Part shown: positions 13,701 through 26,515 of the stretch, piece by piece
Position numbering within the stretch: the stretch's first letter is position 1
Layout: each line of letters begins with the position of its first letter
Source: Epiperipatus broadwayi
Taxonomy: Eukaryota; Onychophora; Udeonychophora; Euonychophora; Peripatidae
Direction of reading: 5' to 3'
Assembly (NCBI GenBank): GCA_028023455.1
Contig: JAQFVV010006216.1
Location: forward strand, 2,930,877-2,994,876
Length of the DNA: 64,000 bases
Program-made: the position numbers and the translations under genes
The notes under the pieces: generated by a model
Database searches by the model: none
Seen by the model: only the letters and a program-made list of their open reading frames with translations
Told to the model about the DNA's origin: nothing

Positions 13701-15701
13701 ACACATTCCAAACAGTTATCCCCAGTGGATTAATAGATTTTACTATCTCTTAACTTGAATACAAAAAAGATTTAACCTAAACTATCAAACCTGCCATTTT
13801 TATAGATCCCTTCCATCCTATTGGTCACTTTTATTCATTTTTGCTTTTTTTTTTTTTTTAATTAAATGATTAATCTTATCTTTTTTTAGATTAATCTACT
13901 ATTTTATTGGCCAGGAATTTTCCAAAATATAATTGCATTTCTGTCAATGAGATAATTTACAAAGATTACTTGTCATTAATTATTTTAATTTTCTATTTAC
14001 AATTTGAATTACATTTTATTTTCAATTACTTCAATCACCATTATTTCAATTTATATTATTATGTTTTGACATTATATCCTATTTCTTTTTCTTTCTGCAA
14101 TGTTAATTCTTTCTTAGAATTCTATTATTAAAGATAAAAAGAAGAGAGCAGATTCTGAATATTAATTTAAAAGTTTAATCAGATTTTTTCCCCCACCCTT
14201 GGAATTCAATTAATAAAACTATTAATTTTCTTCCCTTGTTCTTATCTTATCGATCTACTTGCTACTTTAGTTTGTATATTGCATTTTAAGTATAAATATG
14301 ACTTACGCTTTATATCCTAAATTCTTCTCTTTCATTTATCTACTTTTTTTTTATCAACGAACTATAAACAAGTACATGTAACACATATATGTGCATGAAT
14401 GTTTAACATATATAGTGTAAAATAGCTCGTTTTTAAGATAAACAGTGATTAGAATAGAATACCTATTATTTATTGAATAGCAATTGTCCAGTACTTTTTA
14501 ACATGCACATTTATATTACATAGACACTTTCTTATAGAAACATAAAAATGATTTTGCAATGAAGAAATTAATATTTTTATAATTATTTTGATATTTTTGA
14601 AACAAACTTTTAGTCTATTTTAAAATTTTGTAAACTTTTTTAGCATGATCAGATAATATTAAGTTTATAACACAAAATATAACACATCAAAATTGGAAAG
14701 GATAATAAAGGTAGAATAAAATCTATGAGTTTTTAATATAAAAATTTTATTAATGTATATATAATCTTGTACAGCATACAGAGAAGGAAAAATGGCTGCC
14801 AAATATAAAATTTGCAAATTTTAATGATTTTATTTTATTTGCATTTTTCTTTGAATAGTCTATAATTGAAATCATATAATTGATTCTGCATAATTCACAG
14901 CTTCAATGTCTAAAACTATACTAAAATTATTTATAATTTTTATTAATTTCCAAGATTGCAAACCTATTTTAACAATTTTGTGATTTAATTCTAAATAGTG
15001 TGTTGATATACTCAAAATAAATTTTTATTTATAAAGTGAAACAAACATTATGACCATTTTTCAAAATTTTATGTCAGATTCTCATTCAGATGCAAATACA
15101 CTGAAATGTATCACAATATATCATCACAAAGCATGAGACAAATGAACTGAAGGCTGCATTAATTTATTTTTTTTGTACTTTATTTAAGAAGTATTTGTAT
15201 AGGTTTGGAGGATTGCATATATCTTGCAAAGAAATAGCAAAACATCAATATATTAAAACTGCAATTGATTATAGTTTTAGAAAGTCGTTCAATTTAAGAA
15301 AATTCATGTGGTTCCTTGGATAAATCTTGTTTATCTTCCACAGAGTTTTTCAATAGATTAAAGCAGTATGTATTTTTTCCAAGAAGTGTTTTAATTTTTT
15401 TATATTTTTTTACAAGCATTTATGTTAAACTAATAATCTACCTATAAAATATTTTGCATTAATTGATTCTGAATATATAGATTATAAACAATGCAAGCCA
15501 TGATTTTAGTCACTAAATAATATTTAATAAACTTAGTACATTTTATCATTGTACTAGTGTAAACATTTCACTTGTATACTTCTTCCCTTTTTTACTTTTA
15601 GTAATTCTTACATCAAATTCTTTGTAACTTTTATTAATATTTTAATTGATCAGCAATCCTTATACATTTTATCCTAATAGTTTTTTTTTTTTTTTTTTTA
15701 G
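10722..15701. other. Noncoding sequence upstream of XRN1 exon
   Basis: Presumed intron or 5' flank of XRN1, with the acceptor at its right end. Less AT-rich islands at about 10840-11300, 12400-12560 and 13330-13760 look like relics of inserted elements, but I cannot name them. A short ACACAC run lies near 13170. No coding sequence supported. Confidence 0.5.
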
Positions 15702-15833
15702 ATTCCTGAGTTTGACAATTTATATCTAGATATGAATGGTATTATTCATTCTTGCTCCCATCCAAATGATGATGATCCTCATTTTCGAATATCAGAAGAA
15801 AAAATTTTTTTAGATATTTTTCACTATATTGAT
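15702..15833 (+). CDS. XRN1: XRN1 5'-3' exoribonuclease, exon coding residues ~26-69
   Basis: Internal exon of the cytoplasmic 5'-3' exoribonuclease XRN1, which degrades decapped, 5'-monophosphorylated mRNA. Its 44 codons start IPEFDNLYLDMNGIIHSCSH and end DIFHYID. The YLDMNG motif carries the first metal-binding aspartate (D35 by animal XRN1 numbering). The text SCSHPNDDDPHF separates XRN1 from nuclear XRN2, which has a different sequence after CxHP. The exon is preceded by a long T-run and AG at 15700-15701 and followed by GTAAGT at 15834. It starts in phase 0. The upstream exon with the initiator (animal XRN1 begins MGVPKFY) was not found: every ATGGG between 1 and 15.7 kb was checked by eye. 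Identification is very secure; the borders rest on splice consensus and family alignment. Confidence 0.95.
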
Positions 15834-18800
15834 GTAAGTTCAATATATACCTATGTTTTATATTTTTGTTTTATTAACTAGATCTATATGGATATATACT
15901 ATTTATATACATAAGCATCTATGTCTTTATTCATACTAATAATAAATATGGGTATTCTATCTTAAGAAAAATAAGAGACAATGAAGAACAAAAAATTAAA
16001 AATGCATTTTGTGATAACTATATGGTTGAATCTGTAAACTACAGACACAACCAATATATTATGTACTTATCCTTTGGTTTATTTATTTATCTTATTATGT
16101 TTTCTTCTAATCTTTTTTGCAGCAAACTTTTTTTTTATAAAAAAATCAATTTTTTATCTAGTTATAGCCTTTATTGGATTTTATCCTCATTCATTTCATC
16201 TCAATGAAAACAAATAACAATTCTCTGGAGTGATTTACCAAGTTTACTTCTCTCATGAAACTATGTTTAAGATCAACATAAAATATATTTAAGAAGTGTA
16301 TTACTTTTCACCTTTTTCACATACCAAATGAAGATGTAATGTCCAGTAAAATGAATAATATATTCTTTGGTTTTTATAATCTTGCTATCATATTAAATTC
16401 TGAAAATTTGATGGATAAGCATTTTTAAACAAAAGTTAACCAACACTTTTGTAATATTAACAAGGAATTCATGTCCCACTTTCATATAGTAAATTTGATT
16501 GAATCACAAGACAATATATAAAAAAATTAATTAAAGCAGTTGCTTTCAATGTGAAGAAATAAGTATTAAATATAGAAGCTCTACCATGGTTTTATGCTGC
16601 TTATTGATTTCATAGTCTATGCCTAAAAAGCTATCAGGCTATTTAAAGTGATCCACATTTCACCAATTGTTCATACTGCATCTGCATGTTTTGAACAATA
16701 ATTACTAAACCAAATTTATTACTAATTGCATTCTAAATATTAAAAACAATCTGAAGATTAGTTATTGTATTGCCAAGATTGAAAGCATAATCATCAAATT
16801 GAAGCTTTTGTTTTTTTGCTTTTAATGTTTCACATTAAAAATTTTGCCATCAAACTTATTTTGCATTTTGATGACTGCTTCATGAAGATCATTGTCAGAA
16901 AAATGGAAAACAAAGTTGGAGCTAGTAAATATCCTTGTTTAACACTAATTTTCATTTCAAATGATTTGAATTTTTATTTGTAATAATAACAAAACTTTTC
17001 ATTTCATTATGTAGAAGTTATATAATGTGAGTAAATTTTCTTGACAACCAATTAATGTCAAATTTTGCTATAAATCTTCATTGTGTGTCAAATGCCTTGA
17101 CCAAATTGATAAAAGCAATATATTAATAACACCTTTAATCAGAAAAGCAATATATGAAAAAGATTTTTATTCATACTTTTTTTTTTTTGCTTGCCTTTAT
17201 AACAAAATTAACTGTTCTTCTATAAAATTACAATTATCCATAATTGGAGATAAACTTTTCAATAAAATTATTGTATGTACTTTTGCTATAATGGATGATA
17301 ATTTCTGCAAAATTTTTTTTAATTTTTGTGAAGTGGAACAATAAAAGCATCTTTAAAGTCAAATGATATAACTTTATGATTCCATTTATTCTTTAGAAAT
17401 TTTAGATTTAAAGCTAACATAATAACACTATCATATTTTAAAACTTCTTCCAAGATCCCATCAGAACTTGCAATCTTTCTATTTTTGAGATTATAAAAAG
17501 AAAAAAAATTGGCAGGGAAAGAAAACTGTCTGTTCAAAATATCAAAAAAAGAAAAAATATATATTAATCATACCTATGATGCTTTGATTTTAATAAGCAT
17601 AGACTAATATTAGAGTTAGACATTTATAATGTATTATTGTACATATAAAGATTGTAAACAAATTAATTGTATGGACATGAACATTTTATTGATACACATT
17701 TTTTCAGGTTGTCAAATATGAATGCTTATATATTTTAATTTTTTATTTTATTATTTTGAAAAATGATTTTTTGTAAGTCAAGTAATACATCCACATTCTG
17801 TTTATATCACTTCTTTCTCAGTAAATGAGGTTTTTGTAATAAACCAAAGCCCATATCTATATCTGTTTTGGAAAGAACATTTATATATATATAGTTAGTG
17901 AGATCTGCAGAAATAGAAAATAAAAGGTATGATTCATTTCTAATTCTAATCAAGTCCTCATTAAACTTTCCACTAAGTATTCATCTAAGTTAGAATTAGA
18001 ATTTTAATTGATAGTGTGATTTTTTAATTATTATTTAATATTACTTTTAAGATTAATTATGAATATGATAGGAAAGTAAAGGTTGCAAATATATCCTACT
18101 CTGTGTTAAATGTTTCTTGCAGTTTATTTGTATATTATTAGAATGGAATTGTTCACAATTTATTATAAATTCGTAATTATAGGCAGTGATCTGGGAGGAA
18201 GATAATTAATTAAAAAATAAATTAGTATAACTTTTTTTCAAATATTTATTTAAACATAATAAATGTCCTTTACTATTTCAAACTTTAGTGCATGACAATT
18301 TTTTTTATATTGTTTTGGCAGATTTAAGAAATAGCTCTGGAAATTGTAATATTTTATTTATTGATTAAACTTTTTATTATATGATGAATGTAACATCAAA
18401 AGTATATCATATTTTAATTGATGTTTGGAATAATAGAAATTTTTTCTTATTTAAAAAGATAAAGTGACATTGCAGGAATCCAAATATTTTTTACTATATT
18501 CTTTAGATATCAGAGCATCTCTGGCCATTTTCAAAGCTCATTTTTATTTCAAAAAAACAAACAAACAGATAAATATCTCTCTATATATGTAATTCTGTAT
18601 ATGTATATATGTATGTATTGAAGACCAGATAGTATAAATTGTATTTCTTCTATTAATCTAAGAATGCTCTTATACTTTTTTTACATACCAAAATAAATTA
18701 TAAATGCATATAAATTCTTTATTTTAACATTTATCTAAATTCTATTAAGATTTGTTTTTGTTTTTTTTATTGATATTTTTCAACTCCTGTTTTCAAGATC

Positions 18801-19346
18801 TTCATAAATGCATCAAAATAATTTTATTTAATTTATTAATTTTCTTACATTTCTGAAGCTTGTTTTGCTGACCTTTTATATAACTTTGGTAAATAATTCT
18901 AAATTTATTTAATCAATTAACTATTTCCTTGTAAAAATTATTATTACTTTTAATTTTACATTCTGTTATTAGTTTTCTACATAAATTAATCAAAATGAAA
19001 ATATTTTTGTTTTATACTGTATCCGTCATTACAATATGTATATAATATTTATAATAGGAAATTATAAAATGCAGTATTGAAAATTGTGCAACTTCTATGT
19101 AAAAGTTAATACTGATCATACAGCAGTATACAGCACTTTAAAAATATTTTAAACTGAAAAATATTAAGCATTATAATATAAATGCAGTAAATTTATGTAT
19201 CTATTTTTTCTGAGACATATTTCTACTTCAGTGGAATATACTTCGCCTATATTCGTTTTAAATTGAATAAGTGAATAATTTATATACTTACTTTTTTTCA
19301 ATTTTATTAATCATTGATTTGGAATGCACTTCATTTTTTTGTTTAG
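15834..19346 (+). other. XRN1: XRN1 intron, 3.5 kb
   Basis: GT-AG intron between the residue 26-69 and residue 70-103 exons. Its left half holds a decayed minus-strand LINE relic (16600-17537). The rest is AT-rich with no supported feature. Confidence 0.9.
16600..17537 (-). pseudogene. Decayed LINE reverse transcriptase relic
   Basis: On the minus strand the translation, broken by stops and frameshifts, follows the order of a non-LTR reverse transcriptase. At about 17480-17320 it reads SSDGILEEVLKY and later VISFDFKDAFIVPLHKN. This matches the family pattern of a 'GSDGI..E..' block followed by 'DFKDA.IV.L.K', which lies before the NYRGISLL motif. Further on (17050-17010) GCQENLLTLYNF resembles the 'FGCPEKFI' block before the RQG motif, and 16830-16740 has remnants like the region around the FADD motif. 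The relic is too broken to assign a clade. It is not part of XRN1. Confidence 0.55.
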
Positions 19347-19447
19347 GTTTTATTTAGCATTATTAAACCAAAGAGAGTTTTCTTTATGGCAGTGGATGGT
19401 GTAGCACCCCGGGCTAAAATGAACCAACAGAGAGGACGTCGGTTTAG
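19347..19447 (+). CDS. XRN1: XRN1 exon coding residues ~70-103 (5'-phosphate pocket)
   Basis: Second XRN1 exon in the window, 101 nt, phase 0 at entry and two bases over at exit. It encodes [18 protein letters not shown] followed by [15 protein letters not shown] and the first two bases of an Arg codon. [15 protein letters not shown] is a hallmark of the XRN family. The D of AVDG is the second catalytic aspartate (D86). K93, Q97, R100 and R101 form the basic pocket that selects 5'-monophosphate RNA. All are present. Acceptor AG is at 19345-19346 and donor GT at 19448. The intron before it is ~3.5 kb; the one after it is ~21.7 kb and full of transposons. An ATG-started open frame at 19386 only reads from this exon into the intron and is not a separate gene. 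Confidence 0.96.
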
Positions 19448-20284
19448 GTATTATTTGTATATAATCATTTCCAACTTTTTTTCAAATATTTTATATGTAC
19501 ATTTTATCTGCTTTCACTCTTTTATTTTTAGAATTAAAGTGTTTTTAAAATATATGTTACAAGAAATCGAAAATCATTAGCTGATTTCTATTAATATATT
19601 TTCAGTGGTCATAATATTCTTTTTCAAACAAAAATCATTTTTAGAATCACTGATTCTACTTACAACAAAAAAAAACAAAATGTACTTAATAATATAGTTG
19701 AACAAAATCAAGATGTCATCAAAAAAAAACAAATTATTAGGGTGCCATTACATATCATTGTTTGATTTTATTGTAGTAACGTCATACTTTCTTTTGGGTA
19801 AAGAATTTAACATGTTCATGTAATATATATATGTATACATATAGTATATACACATACCATATATTTCTTGTGTATAGATATATAAGATATTTTAATTTGG
19901 AAATTATTTTTTGTAAATACTTATTAGATTATCAATCACTATTATTGTATAATGAAGTTCGTTACTTAAAAGATATCTAAAAATACTAAAAAATCTAAAC
20001 AATTTATTTAAAAAAATAAACTATAAATGAAGATCTTTTTTTTTTAGTTTTTTAGTAATATTTATTATCAAAAATATTTTATCAATTTTAATGTAGATGA
20101 AACTTAATTTTATTTAAAAAATTACTAGCTTAGAAATACTAGAATAAAGTATATTAAGAGATTGTCAAGCATTAACAAACTATAACCAACAATAATTGAG
20201 TGTTATTAATTATAGTATTTATTGTCTAATAATGTCAGCCTGCATTCAGGAAAGAGGAATTTAATATATATAGTTTGCTATTAA

Positions 20285-23200
20285 CTGAAAGGAGACCCTT
20301 TGATTCCTCTTGTAGGCCTTAAAGGAACCGAGCAGGGCAAATTCCTATTGTCCACTCCATGCGTTCTTGTCGTTGCAGCTGTTATTACTATGTGATTATT
20401 CATATAGTATACGAACATGGATGGGCTGCTCACCAACACGCATTAGCCAGCTTGGTGAGTTTATTGGCTTTTTACCTCTGAGTTTAAGATCAAGAAACAC
20501 CATGGTCTTTCTTCTCAGTGCCTGATAAGGCAGAATGAATGTTTGTGTAAATGATAAATATTTTTCCAATACATATATACAATTATGACAGACAAAAATA
20601 AAACATGGCTCTTATTCCCAGGAGGCTGTAAAGTCACCAACCAAGGCAGCGGCTGGTGGCCGAAGACGGAGGGTGCTAATAATCCCCTGATTGCGGACCC
20701 AGGCTGCTATTTCATGACGACTTTTTATTTAGGTACTTACAACTACAGATCACTTTCAAGTGAAGGAAGATTGCAAGAATTAGAAGAACTATCTTATATT
20801 AAATGGGACATTAGTGGACTTGGTGAAGAGACAATTGATTTAAAAAGTGGACATATACTCTATTATAAAGGGACAAATATTGGAAATACAAGTGGAATAG
20901 GATTCATTATAAATAAAATGTGGAAGAACAATATTGTGGAGATTGATGGTGTATCGGACAGAGTGACAAGATTAGTTTACAACTTAATAGCAGATACCAA
21001 ATGCAGATAATTCAGGTTTATGCCCCAACAAGTTCTCATAGTGATGAAGTAATAGAAGATTTTTATATGGATGTACAAAAGGCTTTTGATCAGAGTAAAC
21101 AACATTTTAAAATTGTTATGGGAGACTTTAATGCTAGAATTGGTAAACAAATGAAAGATGAAAGTGCTATAGGTAATTTTGGTTATGGTAATAGAAATGA
21201 GAAAGGACATAGACTTAATTCATAATATAAAGTTTTTGCAGAAAAAAAAAACTTCATATTATGAATTCTTTTTTTGAGAAAAATGTTAAAAGGAAATGGA
21301 CATGGAAGCATCCAAATGAAGGTATAGCAGAATTGGATTATATTTTGTCTAACAGGAAATACATATTTCAAGATTGAATGTTCTTAATAAATTTAAAACT
21401 AGAGAGACAAATTTATTAAGAAAAACAATATTTACATTTGATATTCCTAATCTTCAGAAACATTCTAATGAATTTAAATTAGAACTTACAAATCGGTTTC
21501 AAGTATTAGCAGATTTTGAACATGATTTAGATTTGAATGAAATTAATATGAAAATAACTGATACACTTTTAAAAACTGCAACAAAGATAGCTAGTAGAAA
21601 AAAGCAGCAATTGACCAATAAAATTTCTACTGAGACTAGAGAATTTATGAAGAAAAGAAGGAATATGAAGATATACAAAAATGATGCATTAAAAAGAATT
21701 GAATATCTCGAATTTTGTAAAATGGTGCAGAAAAGAATTGAAAATGATGTAAGAAAGTATAACTGTGAACTAGCAAGGAAAGCTGTAGAAGAAAATAAAA
21801 GTCTCAAGAATGTTGAACAACATTTTGGTATTGGTAGGAAATTTATATCTGCAATCAGAAAAAAAGATGGAATTATTACTAAAAAGAAAGATGACATCAT
21901 GAAATTGGTAGAAGATTTTTTATCAAGAATTATATAGTAATAAAGAACAAGTATCTCCTATATCTATTACATCTTCTGAATTGCTCAGAATTTTAAATGA
22001 AGAAGTGAGACATGCAATTAAATGTATGAAGAAAGGAAAGGCTCCAGGTAATGATGGAATAATAATTGATATATTAAAAGAAGCAGGTGAAGAAATAGAA
22101 AATTTTTTAGCAAAGTTATATACCAAATGTCTAAATGATAAAGATGTACTGGATGATTGGAAGAATGCAGTAATAATATTAATATTTAAAACAGGTGATA
22201 AAGAAGATATTAGAAATTACAGACCTATCAGCCTTTTATCAGTTTTATATAAAAATTTTTACCAAGATAATTACAACTTGCATACAGAGAACATGGATTT
22301 CCATCAACCAAGAGAACAAGCTGGATTTAAAAGTGGTTTTAATACAGTAGATCATATCCAGGTATTGAGAGAAGTTATAGAAAGGACAAATGAATATGAG
22401 TTGTCATTATGTTTTGGATTTGTAGATTATGAAAAAGCATTTGATTCTATAAACATTTCTTCAGTGATTAAAGCATTGGATCATCAAGGTATAGATCCAG
22501 GATATTGTCATATTTTAAAGAATATTTATAAAAATGCAACAGCAACAATTAGATTACATAATGATGCTGGGAAAGTCAACATTGAGAAAGATGTAAGACA
22601 AGGTGACTCCATATCTCCAAAACTTTTTACAGCAGTGCTGCAAGAAGTATTTTATGTGGGAAACTAAAGGAGTGAAAGTAAATGTTGATTATTTAAGTCA
22701 TTTAGATTTCGCAGATGATGTAGTTGTTTTTGCAAATAATGCTTCAGAACTGCAGGAGTTATCAGATGAAAGTAGGACTAAAGATAAATATTAAAAAGAC
22801 TAAAGTAATGTTTAATCGATTTGCTCAAAATATGAAAATAAAGATTGATTATGATGAATTAGAAGAAGTTAACAGTTATAAATACCTTGGTCAGATTATT
22901 AATACAGATGGAAACATAATGGAGGAAATTAATCATAGAATTAAATTTGGTTGGAGTGCTTTTGGTAGAAATAACTTGATACTAAAAGGAAATATGCTTA
23001 TGTGTTTGAAAAGGAAGGTTTTTAACAAATGTGTTTTACCAGTTCTTACTTATGGATCTGAGACTTGGACACTTAATAGAAGAGCAATACAGAGACTTCA
23101 GACCACTCAAAGAAGTATGGAGAGATGTATGTTGGGAGGTTGGGAGTAATAAGAAGAGATCGAAAATGCAATGTATGGATAAGAGAACAAATAGGTATTA

Positions 23201-23480
23201 CTGACCTCATTGAAAAAATTAAAAGATTGAAGTGGAGTTGAGCTGGACATATTGCTAGAAGAGATGATAATAGATGGACATTTGAAACTGGATTCCAAGA
23301 GATTGTAAAAGACCCAGAAAGAGACCACATGTGAAATGGATGGATGAAATAAGAAAGGGTGCAGGGGTGATGTGGAGAAGAAAAGCTAAAGAAGAGAAGA
23401 TGGATTAAACTTGGAGAGATCTTCATCCTGCAGTGGATTGATAATGGTTGATGATGATGATGATGATATATATGCACACA
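20285..23480 (+). mobile_element. RTE-like non-LTR retrotransposon, copy 1
   Basis: Nearly full-length LINE of the widespread 'endonuclease-reverse transcriptase' RTE-like type. A 5' leader (20285-20584) contains GTTGCAGCTGTTATTACTATG, also present at 41975 in copy 2. One broken ORF with endonuclease then RT follows. The 3' end is a (TGA)n/(GAT)n run near 23445-23466, typical of RTE tails that end in short tandem repeats. The exact 5' border is uncertain and no target duplication was established. It is inserted in the XRN1 sense orientation within the giant intron. Confidence 0.85.
20585..23404 (+). pseudogene. RTE-like endonuclease-reverse transcriptase, frameshifted
   Basis: Reading in pieces: 20585-21010 is the N-terminal endonuclease (TYNYRSLSSEGRLQELEEL, then SGHILYYKG). 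21001-21225 continues MQIIQVYAPTSSHSDE and the catalytic GDFNARIG. 21250-21374 has WTWKHPNEGIAELDYIL. 21374-21937 is the linker. 21981-22667 is the RT with NYRPISLLSVLYK, motif A FVDYEKAFDS and motif B RQGDSISPKLF. 22603-22794 has motif C FADD (22708-22719). 22724-23149 is the C-terminal region including YGSETWTLNRRAIQRLQTT. The downstream text (23150-23404) matches the AGHIARRDDNRWT tail of this family. At least four frame changes and stops make it non-functional, but catalytic motifs are still readable, so it is fairly young. Confidence 0.88.
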
Positions 23481-26370
23481 CACATATATATATACTAGCA
23501 GTTTTAGAATGGAAAAAAAAATTAGAATTATGAAACAAATGTATTTGTAAAATGTCTCACTTGTTCACACTTTATTACTTTATTTATAATAAATAATAAA
23601 TTTTTTTATGATTTATCCATGCAGTTTTATTTTTTTAATTAAATATTTTGACTATATAATAATCTTCTTCATAGGTTTTAAATGTACACAAAATAAAAAT
23701 GCATTAAATTAATTATAAAAATTGCATTGAATTACATAAAAAAATATGGAATATTATTTCTATATTTTGATTATAAATACACATATTTTAGTATTATAAA
23801 TATATAAGGCACATTTGTGTTTTACTGGTATCAGCAGAAAAATGAAAAAGAAAATTCATAAAAGTTAATGTAACTATACTTCTCAAAACTAATACAGATA
23901 AAATATATGAATTTTCAATGTTTCTCCAATTAAAGAACAATATTGATTAGTATAGATTTATTAATCATCATAAATGCTTTTAAGTAATATGTGTTTATAA
24001 TTTTTTGTGTCTTCAATTTCAAATAATGTTTTATCACACTTTGTAAAATTAAATATTAACATATTAGAATTTTTTTTAGCGTTATATTTAGCTGAATAAA
24101 AATTGAATTGTTTTTATTGCTCAGAGATTAATAATAAATTTGAAAAGAGCTGATCATGGTCCGTAGATCTTAAACTGCAGAGTCTTGCACTAAATTAAGA
24201 CTGTTTAAAAGATTATACTTGATGTTTAATATTAATACAAAAATTTATATATACTTGTGGTTGTTTGTAGAAAATATATTAGGCTTTAGTAACTCGAGAG
24301 CTAGCTGTAAGTTATAAAGCTAAGATTTATTTCAGAGAAAAAATAGTAATAAAATGTAAATACATATCTAGTTTAAAAAGCAATAAAAAAATCGCTAATA
24401 ATTAATGGAAACGTAAATAGATATGTAAGTTTTTTAAAAAGTAATGAAAAATAAATTTTGTAAAATAAAAGAAACTTTATTTTGATAATTTTAGTTTAAA
24501 TCTAATTCAACGAAGAACTATTGGTTTGCAGATAAATTAGACTTTATTTTGATAAAAGATTATAAGTTAAAAGCATTCTATAAAAGATTGCTGAAATATA
24601 ATGCAAATGATCATTTTCAAGGCTGGATATAACTCGTGGATTTAAAATACCAAGAAAACTGTATTGTTAAAATCAAACTATTAAACTATTTTAGGAGAAA
24701 ACAAATGGAATAAATATTTGAAGCTAATTACTGTGGAATACTAACGGATGTAATTAGAAGCTGGGTCCTTATCATCATTGTAAAGATGCATTAGTCAAAT
24801 GGATTTATAATACATTGGAATGATAAGAATTTTTAAATGATATCAAACAAGGAGATAACAGTATAAGTAGTGCGCGCATAAAAGTACATGCGGTCGTCAG
24901 CTTTTCTCCACTCATCGTGTGCTGTTGTTGTTGCTGTCATAAGGACCTTTGAGAAAAGCTGAGGGAAAAGTGCCCTAGACTTTTCTGCAATGATAGAAGT
25001 GTCCCAGAACCCGTGCCTTTGAAGATGAAAGAAAGCCGGCTTGGGAAAATGTTTATAGACCTCACCGGTCTTTTATTATTTATGTATGCCTGAGAAGGCC
25101 CAAATTAGGATTGTGTTTTAAGTACTGTGAGTATAAACTTTTGGTATTCACTTGGGTCCATCACTATTGTAGTGGCAGTATTTGTTTGTTTGGCAGTGAT
25201 TATAGTATTGAAGATTTAGAACTTTAAATCAGTGTACTAATTGTTAATGAGTATATAAAGGAATTATGGATCGTTGTTTAGTTAAATCTTATTTGATGTG
25301 TATATATATATGTAAATAAATATATTTATTCTTATTTAATAATGTTTTGGGTAATTAATATTTTTGTGGTAATTGTTGATAAAGCTTCATAGTTGAGTAC
25401 ACAATAATACAGTATATTAATATATTTTTTATTGTTTTATTTATAATGTTAGTAAGTGAACCAGATTATAAATATATAAAGAACCTTTTTGTTTGCATAG
25501 AATTTAAAAGATATACAACTAATTTATTTTTTTTTACACAAATTTTTTTGCATGATTTTGAAATAACACAAGTTTAAAAAAAAAATTTTTTTTACACAAG
25601 TTATTTTAAAATAATACATTTGTTTTAAAAAAAAAAGGTACTTTGGAATTAAAACTGCTGTGACATATTCATAATTGGAATGAAGAAACGAATACTATTG
25701 TCTGGAAGACTTAAAAGAAAAATCATTTTACATTCTCAAAGTAATTGATTGTCTTAATTATTAAGTTGTTATTAAATATTTTTTTAAAATTCTAAATAAT
25801 TTCATGGAAGTAATATAAAATAATTTATTTTGTTTTTTTAAGAAGATTGTAAATATTTTTAATTCAGTGTTTATTTACAGATTTGTTTCTGAGGTTGAAT
25901 TCGTGACGATTATGTCACAAAATTAAAAAAAAAAATTAGGTCTGTTATTATCATGTAATTAAAAAAAAAAAATTTTTTTTTCATCTCTTTATTTCTCATT
26001 ATTTTAAAAACAAAAATCCCTTTTTCAACAATATTCCTGCAAATGGAGAAATTTATTTGTCTGTATTGTAATATTTTTATTGTTTTGTTTTGAAAGGGAA
26101 GTACCTTTTTGATATTGATGCTCCTTGTTGATATTGATGTTAAAAAAACTTAATTTTGTTTAAATTTAATTGATTAATTTGTTTAAATTTATATTTATTA
26201 ATTTTTCCAAAAATCAATAGATGGTATGTTATACATTGCAAGTTTTAGTGATAGCAATGATATTCCAATCATGTGCAAATATATTGTTTATTGTCAGACA
26301 GTGACAGTGAATAAAATCTTGGGTCCTTTTTTATTTTACGGGTAAGCAAGATGCCTTCTGAATTTTTGAT
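23481..26370. other. Intronic AT-rich sequence with one promoter-like island
   Basis: No coding sequence. A less AT-rich island at about 24870-25170 contains CATAAAAG at 24877 followed about 30 bp later by a CTCATC initiator-like sequence. This could be a fragment of an LTR or a chance match. The flanks consist of A/T runs. Confidence 0.4.
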
Positions 26371-26505
26371 AAATATATAGTTCTGGGGGCCTATAATTTC
26401 TCTTTTCAAATGTGCTAGTTGTTAAATTAAAAAAAGATATAGCTCTGGGGGCCTACAATTTCTCTTTTCAAATGTGTTAGCTTGTTAAATTAAAAAAAAT
26501 TATTA
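26371..26505. repeat. 62-bp tandem duplication
   Basis: Two tandem copies, offset 62 bp. Both contain CTGGGGGCCTA, then AATTTCTCTTTTCAAATGTG, then GTTAAATTAAAAAAA. The copies begin near 26371 and 26433 and differ at a few positions. It directly precedes the left arm of the larger foldback. Confidence 0.85.
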
Positions 26506-26515
26506 AGTTAAATGG

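Noticed and set aside
19386-19580. 64-codon plus-strand open frame starting MAVDGVAP
   Set aside because: It starts at an internal Met of the XRN1 exon and reads through the splice donor into intron; it is not a separate gene.
20977-21210. Minus-strand open frames over the RTE element (also 21183-21371, 21499-21900, 21923-22126, 23073-23483)
   Set aside because: These are shadows of the real plus-strand endonuclease-RT coding, with low-complexity compositions.
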